From NCBI GenBank assembly GCA_905182995.1, contig CAJJDP010000132.1, positions 45,940 through 109,939 of the forward strand: DNA of 64,000 nt, written 5' to 3'. Positions 1 through 11,138 of the stretch are shown in pieces. Each line of letters begins with the position of its first letter. The stretch's first letter is position 1. The DNA is from Paramecium octaurelia (taxonomy: Eukaryota > Ciliophora > Oligohymenophorea > Peniculida > Parameciidae). The notes beneath the pieces were generated by a model. It did no database searches, was not told the origin of the DNA, and was given only the letters and a program-made list of their open reading frames with translations. The translations under genes were made by a program, and so were the position numbers.

Positions 1-195
1 AATTAAAATGTCAAATTGATGATTAAGAATATTTATTAATTGGACAGCTTGATGTGTCACTTAATTCATAATTGTCCTAATACTATCATCTTATATTGTT
101 TAAGATAACATATTTGCTTGAGTTAAGGCTTATAGGACTTCTTGAATAGGTGTTAATTAAACTATAATGTTTTTTTGAAAGGGAAAAAGATAAGA
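1..195 (-). CDS. Partial coding region running off the left edge (unidentified, helical)
   Basis: On the minus strand one frame is open from about 195 to the window edge in the ciliate code. It is rich in Gln, Asn, Ile and Leu, with stretches such as LTPIQEVLQALTQANML and IRTIMNQVTHQAVQLIN, which read like a real amphipathic helical protein rather than random AT-rich translation. The start is unclear: a TGA lies upstream in frame near 210, and no clean GTA-TAG intron bridges it to the open frame further right (313-537). No family is recognised. It could be the 3' exon of a gene beginning around 540 or the middle of a gene outside the window. Confidence 0.4.
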
Positions 196-981
196 TTTAT
201 ATAAAAAAACATTATTTCACAAAGTAATCATAAACACTTTGTAATTTCATGAAAATACTTGTTAATTGTATTTCGAATGCTTTTCTTTCCTCTACAATTT
301 TATCCCTTTTAATTAAATAATGTTGAAGCAAGAAAATGATTCCCTAATTAGCTTTAAAATGTAGATCAAATTTAATGGCTTAGGAAGATGAAAATCAAGA
401 GAGTAACATAAAACTGTAATTGCATTTCTATTAAAATTTAGAGAAAAATTTCTATCAACTAAATGATAATTAATTACAATTATTATGTAAAATTCTCCTT
501 GGTTTGAATTATCTATTAAATTTTTGCATTTCAGCAATAATACAACTTAAAGATTCAAGGGAAAGCGTTCAAATTTTCTTACTTGTAAAATGTCATGTCT
601 CACGAAAAACTATATTCAAAAAGGTTATTAAGGGTATCATTTGGTTTCAAGAAAATGATAAAAGTAAATAGAGAAGAAATGCATGAATTCATGCTTTAAT
701 GGCAATGTTTAATTTACTACCTTTATACATATTTGTTTTAAAATGAAGAAAAAAATCTCATAAAATCTAAATCTGAAGTAATAGTTTAATTTATTATAAG
801 TGTTAAAATATATAAAATTAGTTTAAGGACACCCACTTAAAGTTTGTTCTTTTTGCAATTATGCAATCCAATTGATAAATAAAAATTAGTAATTAACATA
901 GAGTTAATAATAATAAAAATTTTTATTGAGAAGATGAGTCTTTAAACAAACGATATTTTTTGATATAAATCTTAATAATCT
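196..981. other. Intergenic or unresolved stretch
   Basis: No gene supported with confidence. A minus-strand open frame at 313-537 (74 codons, then extendable through TAA/TAG) contains plausible segments such as CKNLIDNSNQGEFYIIIVIN. It could be an upstream exon of the edge gene, but I found no intron set that joins them. The rest, to the stop of the alpha-kinase gene, is AT-rich sequence without recognisable signal. Confidence 0.4.
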
Positions 982-2361
982 TCAATAATAAATTTATGCA
1001 TCAATCGTTTATATCTAACATATCTAAGTATTTTTGATAACGTTTTTTTTATCACTTTCAATTGCAATAAAAATATTACCAATACCCTCACTTCCGAAAT
1101 CAGTTTCTCCAAAATTCCCGTATTGTGATTGGATTGCTGGATCTGTAAGAACGCAACCTACTCCTTACAAATTGCAAATTAAATACGAAAATTCACTAAT
1201 GTAATATGTGTAAACAGAAAACACTTAAGCTATATTGTTTAATAGACTATCATCACTATTTATAAATCCAAAATTATTATTAAATATTACAAAATCTCCC
1301 TAATACAATCTCTCTGCAATCCAAAAGCTCTCTAATAATTAAAAACAAATTTACTTTCATTTTCTTAAAGAATCAGGCAATCTGAAAATCTAATAGGAGG
1401 AATATTGCACCCTTTCTCATTTAATTAAGAAACAAATTTTTGCATAAATCTTTTCGAAATTAGATGGGATATAGAATCTTCAATAGCTTCGTCCATAGAT
1501 CTGTAGGTTTCACCTCTTTGGATAAAAAATTTAATACCCTTTAGGCATCTTAAGAAAAAAGACCTCGTCCTAAAAGTTACTATTTTTTATTTTCATTAAG
1601 TAAAGTTCTTTAGACTCACTAAAAACTATTGGTTGCAAAGTTCGTACACAACACCTGTTACCTTGGCATACTACTGTATAATCATTAGGGATCCTTATTT
1701 TTTCGATTTAGGTAATATTGTTTTCAAAGGATTGTTAATTAATTTCTATGCTATGGAACTTAAAAGTATTTTGAATTGTCTTTATATTTGAATCTAAGTC
1801 GAATTTCGTGGGAACAGGTAAACGCTTGAATAATTCAAATACAAGATCAGAGTCTGGAATATCTTTCTACTTTTGAAAAACACTTGGATGATATTCAATA
1901 TTACCCTTACATCCACCTAATTACTTGATCCAATTCATTAATTATATTAGCAGTGCTTCTGAACAATTCTGAATCTCATTTTCTAAGCTTTTCTCAAATT
2001 CACTTTAAAATTAAAAAATTATTGCCTTTAATCTCGATTCATTTAATTCTTAAAGTCTCAATTGATTATATTCACATTTCAACTTGTAAGTTAATTCATT
2101 AAATTTTTCAAAAATTTTTTGTAAGCACTTTTATAATTTCTTTATGTAAAGCTCTATTTTTTTCCCAAAATCTTCAAAAATGTCAATCAATCCTTTTTCA
2201 TCTTTTAAATTATTTTGACAAGCAAAATGTTCAATTCTTTGATCACATTTAAGACAATAAACTCTATTTACAGCTTTACATGAATTATTTAAGCAATCCT
2301 CTTGAAAAAGATTCATTTTCCCACATGAACAATATATCTTAAGATTTCTTATTTAGTTCAT
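982..2361 (-). CDS. Alpha-type protein kinase with N-terminal zinc-binding module
   Basis: The 444-residue frame closes with two introns (1516-1537, ending AAG; 1332-1354, ending TAG). Residues about 8-50 hold a Cys/His cluster (YCSCGK, then ..EDCLNNSCKAV..VYCLKC..H..C) typical of ciliate zinc-binding N-termini, followed by a helical stretch. The C-terminal 250 residues match the alpha-kinase (MHCK/eEF2K) fold: KGGETYRSMDEAIED, then ESKSFWIAERLYQGDF, then NLQGVGCVLTDPAIQS, and a glycine-rich GETDFGSEGIGNIF near the end. This family phosphorylates Ser/Thr in helical substrates and has no homology to classical kinases by sequence. One oddity: the usual Asp before QGVG reads Asn (CNLQGVG), so activity is uncertain. 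The start chosen keeps the first CxC pair in the protein. The downstream TGA lies just before unrelated AT-rich DNA. Confidence 0.85.
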
Positions 2362-3194
2362 TTATTTTAATATTTGTATTTCTATTAACTTTTTCAATTA
2401 TGGTTTTATTTCATAATAATCTCAATATTTATTATGATTAAAGCAATTTGTAGACTTCTAATATTGCATTAAAAATGATGAATTGACTAAAACTATCAGA
2501 TAAGCAATGGAGAATTCAAGTTTTGTTTCATAGGACATAAAATTAATTTTTTTTTCAAGAGTAGTGAAATCAAAATATATGTGAAAATGGTAATTAATCT
2601 ATTTAAGTTCTACCATCATTTGATGTTTTTGAAAATTAGATTTATATAAGAAGCTTATGTTTTCTTAATTCTACCTCTCTACTAAAATTTCTTATAGAAC
2701 GAAACATTTAATGTCTACATTTTATTCTTAAAATACTTAAATACGGTGTAGTTATTATTATATAAAATAAAAGAAACTTAAAATTTAGTAAAAAGGATTC
2801 AATTTTTCCTTACTAAGTATAAGACCTCTTATATTCATTTATTCAAATTAGTTAAAGGGCAATACTTAATGAAAAGATTTTTTTTAATACTTAATTTGAA
2901 AAAAGTTAGAATTAAGGGAGTAGTCATTTTTCATAACTTTGGAAAAATAATAATAATGTTTATATAAATGTAAATGGTAAAAGGATGCTTCAAAATTATA
3001 TAAAAGGAACTATTTAGAAAAAAGTAAAATGCATCTGTTAAAGATAAAAACCTGCTATGAATCAAAAACGGAGAAACAAAATATTAATTTAAAATATAGT
3101 AATTATGATCAATTTTTAAATTTCTGTTCATTATTGCAATAGATATTTTCTTGAAATTGAACTATTGGTCTGAGTTACATATGCTCTAATCAAT
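2362..3194. other. Intergenic, no gene seen
   Basis: AT-rich sequence between the alpha-kinase start and the zinc-finger relic. Only short open frames occur (for example about 38 codons on the minus strand near 2540). No recognisable gene or repeat. Confidence 0.5.
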
Positions 3195-3580
3195 TTCATT
3201 GTAAATATTAATGCATATTTTCTTTTTTTAATTGGGGAGGCTTTTATTTTAGTACCTGCTGAAAATTTTTTTCTATTTGTGAGGAATGTCATCTTTATGT
3301 TTGTTACAATTGTAAATATTTTGTTCCCTTCTAGTTTTCATTCGATATGATCAGAGTACAAAATTGGAAATGCCATTATTTAGTACTTTTCTTAATTTTT
3401 TTATTGGATTTATTATGTCGAAGAATTTTTGACAAATTTCTAAACGCAATACTTTTTGCAATTATGTAAAAGGAGTGTATTTTCTTAATTTTAGAGTTGT
3501 GCTACTCTTCATAATCTCATGGTTTGGCTACTCATCTGCCAATTACATTATGTAGATTCGCATGACGATTGTAAGAAGGA
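3195..3580 (+). pseudogene. Relic of a cysteine-rich (zinc-finger-like) gene
   Basis: A plus-strand frame shows a dense Cys/His pattern, CEECHLYVCYNCKYF, followed by a hydrophobic stretch and KECIFLILELCYSS. A TGA interrupts the frame just upstream of the first Cys pair, and the Cys spacing after about 3400 shifts frame. The combination suggests a decayed RING/ZZ/DC1-type zinc-binding gene rather than a live one. The family cannot be fixed from what remains. Confidence 0.35.
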
Positions 3581-3738
3581 GTCATAGAAAAGATCTCTAA
3601 TTTATAATATCAAAGACACTATTTGTGAAAGGGATGCTTAAAAAATGTACAAATTTTTATAATTAATTAATGCACTATATAAATATGCAAAACAAAATAT
3701 AAAAGCAATAATTAAATTAAATATTTTTCCTTGTAAAA

Positions 3739-4088
3739 ATGGCAAATAAGACAAAAGAACTCTTGTTGGATAGCAACAATATGCTTTACAAATAGAATGA
3801 ATAAATAGAAAATATTGTAACTACTTTAGCCTAAACAAATCAAACTGCAGCTAATGTTTAAGAGAAACTTTTGGATTAAGGAAAATAAATAGAAAATATA
3901 GACAATTAAGTATCAATTAACTTAAAAATTAGAACAACGCTATATTAACAGAGGCAAAAAGAGTTGATAGGCAAACTAACTAAATTTCTAGGAGGGAATG
4001 CTGTATGAAATCAATTCTCTGGTTAATAGTTATACTCTTAACTATCGCCAATGCTCTTTTGCTTGTGTACGATATAAAAAAGGACTGA
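3739..4088 (+). CDS. Minimal Q-SNARE, tail-anchored
   Basis: A 108-residue protein after removal of one 23-nt intron (3910-3932, GTA..TAG). Almost the whole protein is one SNARE motif: heptads from KELLLDSNNMLYKQNEQIEN through EAKRVDRQTNQ, with a central Gln (LLDQGKQIENI) in the zero-layer position. A basic-dicysteine linker (RRECCMK) leads into a single C-terminal membrane anchor (SILWLIVILLTIANALLLVY) and a short lumenal tail. SNAREs zipper into four-helix bundles that drive vesicle fusion. This one lacks any N-terminal regulatory domain, which is short even for Qb/Qc SNAREs such as Vti1 or Bet1-like proteins. Without the intron the anchor falls out of frame, so the intron is well supported. 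The adjacent Cys pair may be a palmitoylation site (inference). Subclass (Qb or Qc) is not certain. Confidence 0.85.
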
Positions 4089-4368
4089 AATTTATTTAAA
4101 ATTAAATAAATAGATATAAAACTTCTGATTCTAGTTATCCACTTATGTATTGTGTATCCGACAACCATTATTTATTGATTATATTATTCATTTCTTTTTG
4201 ATATGTAAGATAAAGTATTTTGGTAAAATAATTGGATTTCAAGGAATTTAAAGTGAAAATTTGTTCTTTTTTAACATTTAAGCTATTTGAATTCCAATCA
4301 TTAATATATTCATGAATAATAAATAAAACAAGTTTTCTGATGCTCTTTATTTATTCAGGAGTATAAGG

Positions 4369-4905
4369 GATGACATAGAATCTGACTGAGGAAGAAAAAA
4401 TATCATTAGAAAAATCTTAACTAAATTATGAATTCTAAACTGAAACAGGTAAAGGAGAAATCAAAATAATAAGATAAATATGATTAAACTGACGAAAATG
4501 ATGATCCAGATACGACTAATGATTTAATTTTATTTATACATTGATGAAGGCTGCTACTAAAACAGTGAAAAGGAAGGCGTAGGAATGGATGTAAATGAAA
4601 ATAAAGCTATCTGGTTGAGGCCAAAGAAAGAGATGTAAGATGATGATTATAGAGAAATTTTATTAAATCTTGCCTAAGGATTCAGGCGAAGATCCATTTA
4701 ACTGGAGTTCATTTCAAAACAGAAGGCGAAGTTGAAATCATATCTGTTTTTAATGTTCCATAGAGAGCATCCAGTGATATTGATATGATCGATAACTATA
4801 ATGGAATATAAATTACATTACCAATAGTTATTATCAGTGTGAATTCGAAGACATTCCACCAAGAAGGGGAAGTGAATGTTAACATGGCTGAAATATAAAG
4901 AAAAG
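4369..4905 (+). pseudogene. Truncated, frameshifted relic of an ER-type Hsp90 (Grp94-like)
   Basis: Scattered frames carry Hsp90 landmarks in the right order. An N-terminal piece reads SLEKSQLNYEFQTETGKG. The middle-domain piece reads NENKAIWLRPKKEMQDDDYR (the NxxKPIWxR block followed by the acidic E/D-Y helix). After a frame change comes KTEGEVEIISVFNVP, then a degenerate DNYNGIQ. The spacing of the IW-RP-KE block is closest to ER Grp94 rather than cytosolic Hsp90. The ATPase core between the first two pieces is missing, and at least two frameshifts separate the rest. No intact copy is in the window. It is a decayed, internally deleted duplicate. Confidence 0.7.
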
Positions 4906-7603
4906 AATGAGTAGAGAATGAAGAAGATAAATTTATATAATTTTTGATGTAATTTTTGTCAAACAGATTAAATTGCATATCCTAATTTAATAACTTTAAT
5001 GATATTTTAGAATGCTATGATATATTTATTATTTACTTATTTTCATCAGGATGTTAAATGTGCATCAATGCACAAAGTAGAATAATCTAACTTAAAAGAA
5101 AGTTTAAATTGATTTCTTTATAACTTTAATTTGCAACAAAATGCAAACAAAGGAATCAGAATAGAAAAAATATTATCATATATCAGAAAAAATAGAAGTA
5201 AACAAGGTGTAATTTGACAAAATTCAAAATCTTATATTACAATAAGATGAAGGCATTGATAATTTGCTTTTAAAAAACTTTTGCATATGTTTTTAATTAA
5301 TCTAAAGTAGAATTTTAAGGGAATAATTCCCTATACCATATCTAAAATGTTACATTGTTCATATCGAATCAATATTAATTAGGCTTTCCTGTTTGGGATA
5401 TAATAAATTGAATTCAACTTTTATATAATATTTGCTTAAAATTGCTAAATGGTTTGGTCAATTTTATTAAATTATAACTTACAGCAGTAAATCATAACTA
5501 GATTATTATCAAGTTAAAATCTGCTAACTTTAAATTTAAGTTTCTAAAGATATAATTTTGCTAATTTAATAGAATATTTCTTAATTTTGACATAGAATAA
5601 AGCTACATTTTAATTTCAGATATTATATGTTTAATCTTAAAAATTAAATTGAGTAATGGTACTAATTTTAATACAAAGTGAGTTTGCTCCATTAAGTTTA
5701 CCTTAATAACCAAATGCGCAAATTAGAAATTATTTTCAATTTGCTAATTCAATATCCTTGTACATCTATAAAATTATTCTACTATTGTATGATTTATTCG
5801 ATAATTATTATTAATTTAAAATAAAGCAGCCAATCAAACATTATTTTTATATGATCCTATACTTTTTAATTAATGACTCTTACATTAATTTGGATCAATC
5901 GAGAGAATTTTACCTAAATTATTAAGAATGAGAAATTGAGAGAATGATTTGGCCTTATTACTGTTAGATTGTTTTTTTCATTATTTTAAGTAGTCTAACC
6001 TTTTTGATAGATTCTTTTTTATCATTATTATATTTTTACACTTTACACATTATTAGAAGTTTTAAATCTTTAATCACTATAGTATCAAAGTCACCAGCTG
6101 CTCGGCATCGTTGACAAGAAGTACTTAGATTTTACAATTTATTATTTTTGCCAAATAATTTCGCTCACAAGATTGTGATCATTTGTTGCTATTGTTAGAT
6201 TAAGAAACTTCAATATCAAATAACACAAAACAAAACTACTAAGTATATGTATCTTTTCTGTGTAAATTAACTATATCAATTTGGACATATGCCGTTATGC
6301 AAGGAAACAGGTAGAAGCAAATATAGTCCTTATTATGGGTTTTGAAATTTTACATCCACTTACGTTATCCAATATTTCATTCGCAAGTAGTACAAGATGG
6401 CATATGGAACTTGCATAAGCCAAAGATTTTAGAGAGACCATTACCGTAATAACAATAATATTTAGGTCTATATTGTTATGACTAATAATATTCTGTAGGC
6501 AAGCTTTAAGTATTGCATCATAGCTTCCTTTGAATTATAAAGCATTATTGTAGAAGAAAATATTTGATATGCAACAACTGTTCGATAACGTTTGAGCAAA
6601 TTCAGCATCGAAGTATTAATTAGAGCTTAAACTCGGTAAAACATGATAAATATTTTGAACTTTGTATATATATTATGATTACAACTAGTTATTATGATTT
6701 CATTTTTCCATTTCAATAAAATCATATAAAACTTAAAAAAAATTAGGCTTAAATTCTAATTACTAAAATTAAATACTCAAGAAAACTTATGTTCATATTG
6801 TAATTATTTCCACTTTATTCTTTTATCTAACAAACACGCCTAACAATAATTTAAAATCTGATTGATATAATATTTGTTTGAAAAAATAGCAAAAGTATGA
6901 AAATTAGACTTTCGTTTTTCATTCATAAAAAAATAATAACTAAATCACACTAAAGAACTTTGATATTAACATGCATAGTAGATTTAATCATATCAAATAC
7001 CCATAACACTCATCACCCAATTATTTAATGCGGATAATTGATTTAAATCATTGTTAGATTTCAAAAGGAATGAATGATTATAGAGAATCAAATGAGCCTT
7101 TTCAATATGATTATTATTGAAAGTTATTACTTAAAGTATTTATATAATTTCTTTTACTTTACTTCTTATTATTCATTTCATAATTACTTATATGAAACAT
7201 GTAACCACTTTCTTTGTGTACCTGATTTATAGTCAGTAGATATTTAATTCATATTTTATCTTTATTTTGCCAAAGCAAGTTCCATCTTCTAGAAGAATTT
7301 ATTGTAATCATAGTTCTATACTGAATTGCATTTAGCATAGATATAAAATTTTCATATAATTTTTGTGATTTAAAGTTCCATTCATGAATAAAATAGCCTT
7401 CTTATTCGAATAAATCTTTTGTTTTTTGTTATACCTTCAAGAACTTTTAGAAAGGCTTCTTGGAATAAATAGATTACAAATTATTATATTGTCATTTTAT
7501 ACTGTAATAATTATCAGAAATAAATTTTATTTTAATAGAATTCGATTGAATATTTTAGTTGCGAATAAGCAAATAAGTTCATAATATAATAATTGAATAC
7601 ATC
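4906..7603. other. Long gene-poor stretch
   Basis: No supported gene. The longest frame in the ciliate code is 5141-5590 on the plus strand (149 codons, beginning MQTKESEQKKYYHISEK). Its first 45 codons are charged and protein-like (IEVNKVQFDKIQNLILQQDE), but the rest is hydrophobic, biased translation. In DNA this AT-rich with one stop codon, a frame of this length is expected by chance now and then. It may be the decayed head of a gene. The region 5600-7600 shows nothing recognisable. Confidence 0.4.
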
Positions 7604-8245
7604 ATGAATTTTTAAACATCATAATTACAAAAATAACAACCTGAATCTCAAGAAATGGTTTGTTAAATTCATAAACTTGAGATAATTGCTATAGATCTTG
7701 ACAAATCTGAAAAAGGATAGTTTTAATACATGTGCTGTAATTGTTTGGTTGAGAAAATGAATAATAACAAAATATCAACTATTGAATAAACAAAAGATAG
7801 AATATCATCTCTTAAAAAGCAAAAAAAAGAAAATAAGATTAAAGGGTTCGAAATAAGGTTAGATTACTTCAAAAACATACTTGAATAAATTATGGATTTC
7901 AAAAGTACTGTTGAAAATACTTTGGAAAAAATTTATAGTCAAATAAAAGCCCAAATTCATTCAGTATAAAGGGAAAAATAATCTTTATAAGAAGGGGTCT
8001 AAATCTAGCACAATTTTTAAGATGATATCAAATCATTATCTGAATTTCTTTTATCAGAATTTCAAGATAAATAAATCGAATTTTAATAAGATTAATAATT
8101 TATTGATGAAATTTTTAAACAATTTGAACTCTTATTTAATAACGCTTCATATTTTTAAACTATCGACACATTTAAGGATGCTAAATAGAAAATCAATGAA
8201 ATAAGCGAAAATGTTTAAATTGAATTACTACCACAATAAAAATGA
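7604..8245 (+). CDS. Coiled-coil protein with N-terminal Cys/His module
   Basis: An intron-free frame of 213 residues ending in TGA. Near residue 20 it has MVCQIHKLEII, and near 43 YMCCNCLVEKM, a C-x2-H plus C-x2-C arrangement resembling the zinc-binding head found on many Paramecium WD40 and TPR proteins (compare the 8674 gene). The remainder is a long charged coiled coil (SSLKKQKKENKIKGFEIR, VENTLEKIYSQIKAQIHSVQ) and ends QIELLPQQK. In related ciliate proteins this head precedes a repeat domain. Here TGA comes directly after the coil and I see no WD40 or TPR sequence in the following 430 bases, so this may be a short family member or a truncated one. Function unknown. Confidence 0.65.
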
Positions 8246-8673
8246 AATGCTAGAAAAATTAATTAGAAGTAAACTATTACTCTAACAGATGAGCATAATA
8301 GATCAATTTCGTATCGACAAAAGAAAATTTATTTGTGCAGATTTTATCATTAATGATAAAGTTTTACCAATTTAGACCTTTAGAAAAAAAGTAATTAAAA
8401 AAATGCTATCTTATAATTATCCTATGCATTCAAATATTTGATATGGTATGCTTTAGTTTGATTAAAATCTTATCTAACAACATAGGCGGAGAAGAGATTT
8501 TGATAAGAAAGCTTAGATTTACTTAGCAAGAGCAATTATAGTTAAAATTGATGAAATATTGATAATATAATTGATTACATGATATTATAAAATATTTAAT
8601 GATATAATTTGTAAATCATGAACTTATTTAACATTTTAATAGAAATAGAAAAGATTTAATAATTATTTTAATT
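8246..8673. other. Intergenic, no gene seen
   Basis: About 430 bases between two plus-strand genes. It has scattered charged codon runs just after the 8245 stop but no frame that can be closed with an intron, and no repeats. Confidence 0.45.
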
Positions 8674-10523
8674 ATGCAACAAATCAATACAGAGATTATT
8701 AAATGTCCAAATTCAGAACATGCTGATGATGTCGAATTTATATGTTTTAATTAGTCTTGTAATGAAAATAGATTATACTGTATTTAATGTATGAAGGAGG
8801 GTAGTCATTATACTCATCTTCACAATTAATAAGGATTACCAATGTTATTTGAATTTATTGAATAAATTGAAAAAGAATGTAATGATTGGATTACTAGTTT
8901 AAATTAATAAATAGATTTGGCTTATTAATCATTCCACTTCTTGTTTGAAGGAATTAGATTTAAATATCAGAAAACTTAAGAATAATTTCTCAATTTAAAT
9001 TCATAATAAATGAATTCCTTTTTTACAGAAACTATCCGATTCAAATCATTTTAATAAAAAATTGAAGGCCAAATCTAAGAATCCATCCAAGAATTCTAAT
9101 ATTAAATTCAAAAGTTTACTTCTGATTTAAAATTATCTGAATTAAATTATTTGCCAATATCTGATTCAACTGTTCAATAGTCAGATGATTTATTTGAAAA
9201 AGGTAATAATTCAATTTAATTAGGTTATAAATTATATTAGAATGATGACAACTATAAAGAGGCGATTAAACTTTTTGATTAAGCATTGATTTGTAATTCG
9301 AAAAATTAATTATCATTATTTTGCAAAGGTATAATTATTAATAATCTTGTTAGCTGAGAGTTTAAGGATGCTTGGTTAATATAATGAAGCAATCATTTTT
9401 GTCGATAAAGTATTGGAAGCTGATCCAACCCACTTTAATTCATTATATTGCAAAGGTATAATTATTATTAAACTTTTTAGCTGAGAGTTTAAGGATGCTT
9501 GGTTAATACAATGAAGCGATCTTTTGGGCAGAAAAAGCGTTGGAAGCTGATCCAAAGCATTGTAATTCCTTATATTGCAAAGGTTTAAATATTATTAAAA
9601 TTTTCAGCTTAGAGTTTAAGGATGCTTGGTTATTTCAATGAAGCGATCTTTTGGGCAGAAAAAGCGTTGGAAGTTAATCCAGATCATTGTAATTCATTAC
9701 ATTGCAAAGGTATAATTATTATTAAAATTGTTAGCTGATAGTTTAAGGATGATTGGTTAATATAATAAAGCAATCATGTGGTCAGAGAAAGCTATGAAAG
9801 TCTATCCCATGTAATTTAATTCATTATTTTGCAAAGGTATAATTATTATTAATCTTGTTAGCTGATAGTTTAAGGATGCTTGGTTAATGCAATGAAGCAA
9901 TCATTTGGGCAGAAAAAGCGTTGAAAGCTGATCCAAAGCATTGTAATTCATTATATTGCAAAGGTATAAATATTATTAAAATTTTTAGCTGATAGCTTAA
10001 GGATGCTTGGTTAATACAATGAAGCACTCATTTGGGCAGATAAAGCGTTGGAAGTAGATGCAATACATTGTAATTCATTATATTGCAAAGGTAAAATTAT
10101 TATTAATATTGTTAGCCGAGAGTTTAAGGATGCTTGGTTAATTTAATGAAGCAATCATCTGGATTGATAAAGCGTTGAAAGTCGATCAAAAGCATTGCAG
10201 CTCATTATTTTGCAAAGGTAAGAAGAATGTATGATTTGAAGCTACTACATTAATATCATTGAAAAAGTTCAAAAAAGCTATAGTCCTTATTGAGTAATCT
10301 TTATCAATCGATCCAAATCATTTTGATTCTTTATGGTCAAAAGGTAATGTATTTTACTTTTAACAGGTCTTTGTTTACAAGAGTAGAATAAATTTTAAGA
10401 AGCCTTAACATTTTATGAATAAGCTTTAAAGTTAAAACCAAATCATCAATGGACTATAAACAAAAGAAGTATAAGTTTCTACAATATTCAGATGATTGTT
10501 TAAAAGCCTTTAATACAAAATGA
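8674..10523 (+). CDS. Zinc-binding head plus ten TPR repeats, intron in nearly every repeat
   Basis: A 527-residue protein with ten introns, at 9203-9223, 9329-9353, 9456-9480, 9583-9607, 9710-9734, 9837-9861, 9964-9988, 10091-10115, 10218-10241, 10344-10366, plus 10469-10491 near the end (eleven in all). Residues 1-60 carry a B-box-like Cys/His cluster (IKCPNSEHADD..CFNQSC..LYCIQC..H..H). A helical linker follows, then ten 34-residue TPR units of the type ESLRMLGQYNEAI..AEKALEADPKHCNSLYCKA, each with the expected small, aromatic and Pro positions. TPR arrays are protein-binding scaffolds; the partner is unknown. Introns after every unit sit at the same codon phase (AAA G|CT), so splicing preserves the repeat. 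One intron starts GTT and ends CAG; one ends AAG. Coiled-coil/zinc gene 7604 has a similar head just upstream. Confidence 0.85.
9329..10242 (+). repeat. Tandem 127-nt exon+intron units (TPR)
   Basis: Intron starts are at 9329, 9456, 9583, 9710, 9837, 9964, 10091 and 10218, exactly 127 nt apart each time. Each unit is one 102-nt TPR exon plus one 25-nt intron. Intron sequences are themselves near-identical (GTATAATTATTA..TTAG), so exon and intron were copied together. Confidence 0.95.
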
Positions 10524-10893
10524 TTTTTCGGCCTTTAGAAAAATTGAAAATAATAATTCAAATTTCTAAATCGTGATTTTCTTTAGGAAGTTCATTCTTT
10601 CTATAACTAGTTCTGATCATTCTTGGTTATTGTTTTTTGTAAAGGTTATTAAAATTTGGTTGATATATTTATTTAATTGATTAGAAAATAAAGCCATATA
10701 TCAGAGGAATATTAGCGCGTTTAAATAACTTAATTGAAAATAGTAATTACCTTAGTGCACTTCTTTTAAATTGAAAATAAAAAATAATCAACATTCTGAA
10801 AATTTTAATTGCAAATTTCATGCTTAAAATTTTGGGAAACATTACTAATTGCATCCTATTTATTAACAAAATGATTAATTGAATTTTTCTCAA
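10524..10893. other. Intergenic
   Basis: If the last intron of the TPR gene (10469-10491) were not spliced, its frame would continue about 160 bases into this stretch, but the translation loses TPR character. Otherwise nothing is recognised. Confidence 0.4.
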
Positions 10894-11138
10894 TCATTTA
10901 TTTAATTATAGTTCTGTTACAACCTTTGCTAGGTGTTAAATCAATGATCTCTTATGAGTAATCTATGTGCCTTGTACTTTCCTGATTTCATTATCCTCTT
11001 ATTTTAGAAGATTTCCAAGCCCTTCAATATTGAAGGAATCTATTATATTTGTAATCTAAGAAAATATACAAAGATTACTTCTTTATCATTTGCTTATTAT
11101 TCCTCTGATTAAGATTCTTCACCTACAATATTTTACAT
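10894..11138 (-). CDS. Small protein of 73 residues, function unknown
   Basis: A compact minus-strand gene whose frame closes over one 23-nt intron (11056-11078, GTA..TAG). The protein starts MQNIVGEESQSEEQQANDKE and continues ITNIIDSFNIEGLGNLLKQE, ending ..AKVVTELQLNK. The acidic N-terminus and helical C-terminus are far from the composition of the surrounding non-coding DNA, and the intron is canonical. No family is recognised. It lies tail-to-tail with the TPR gene. Confidence 0.6.

Noticed and set aside
5141..5590. 149-codon protein
   Set aside because: Length is within chance for DNA with one stop codon at this base composition, and two thirds of it lacks protein-like composition. It is kept only as a note.
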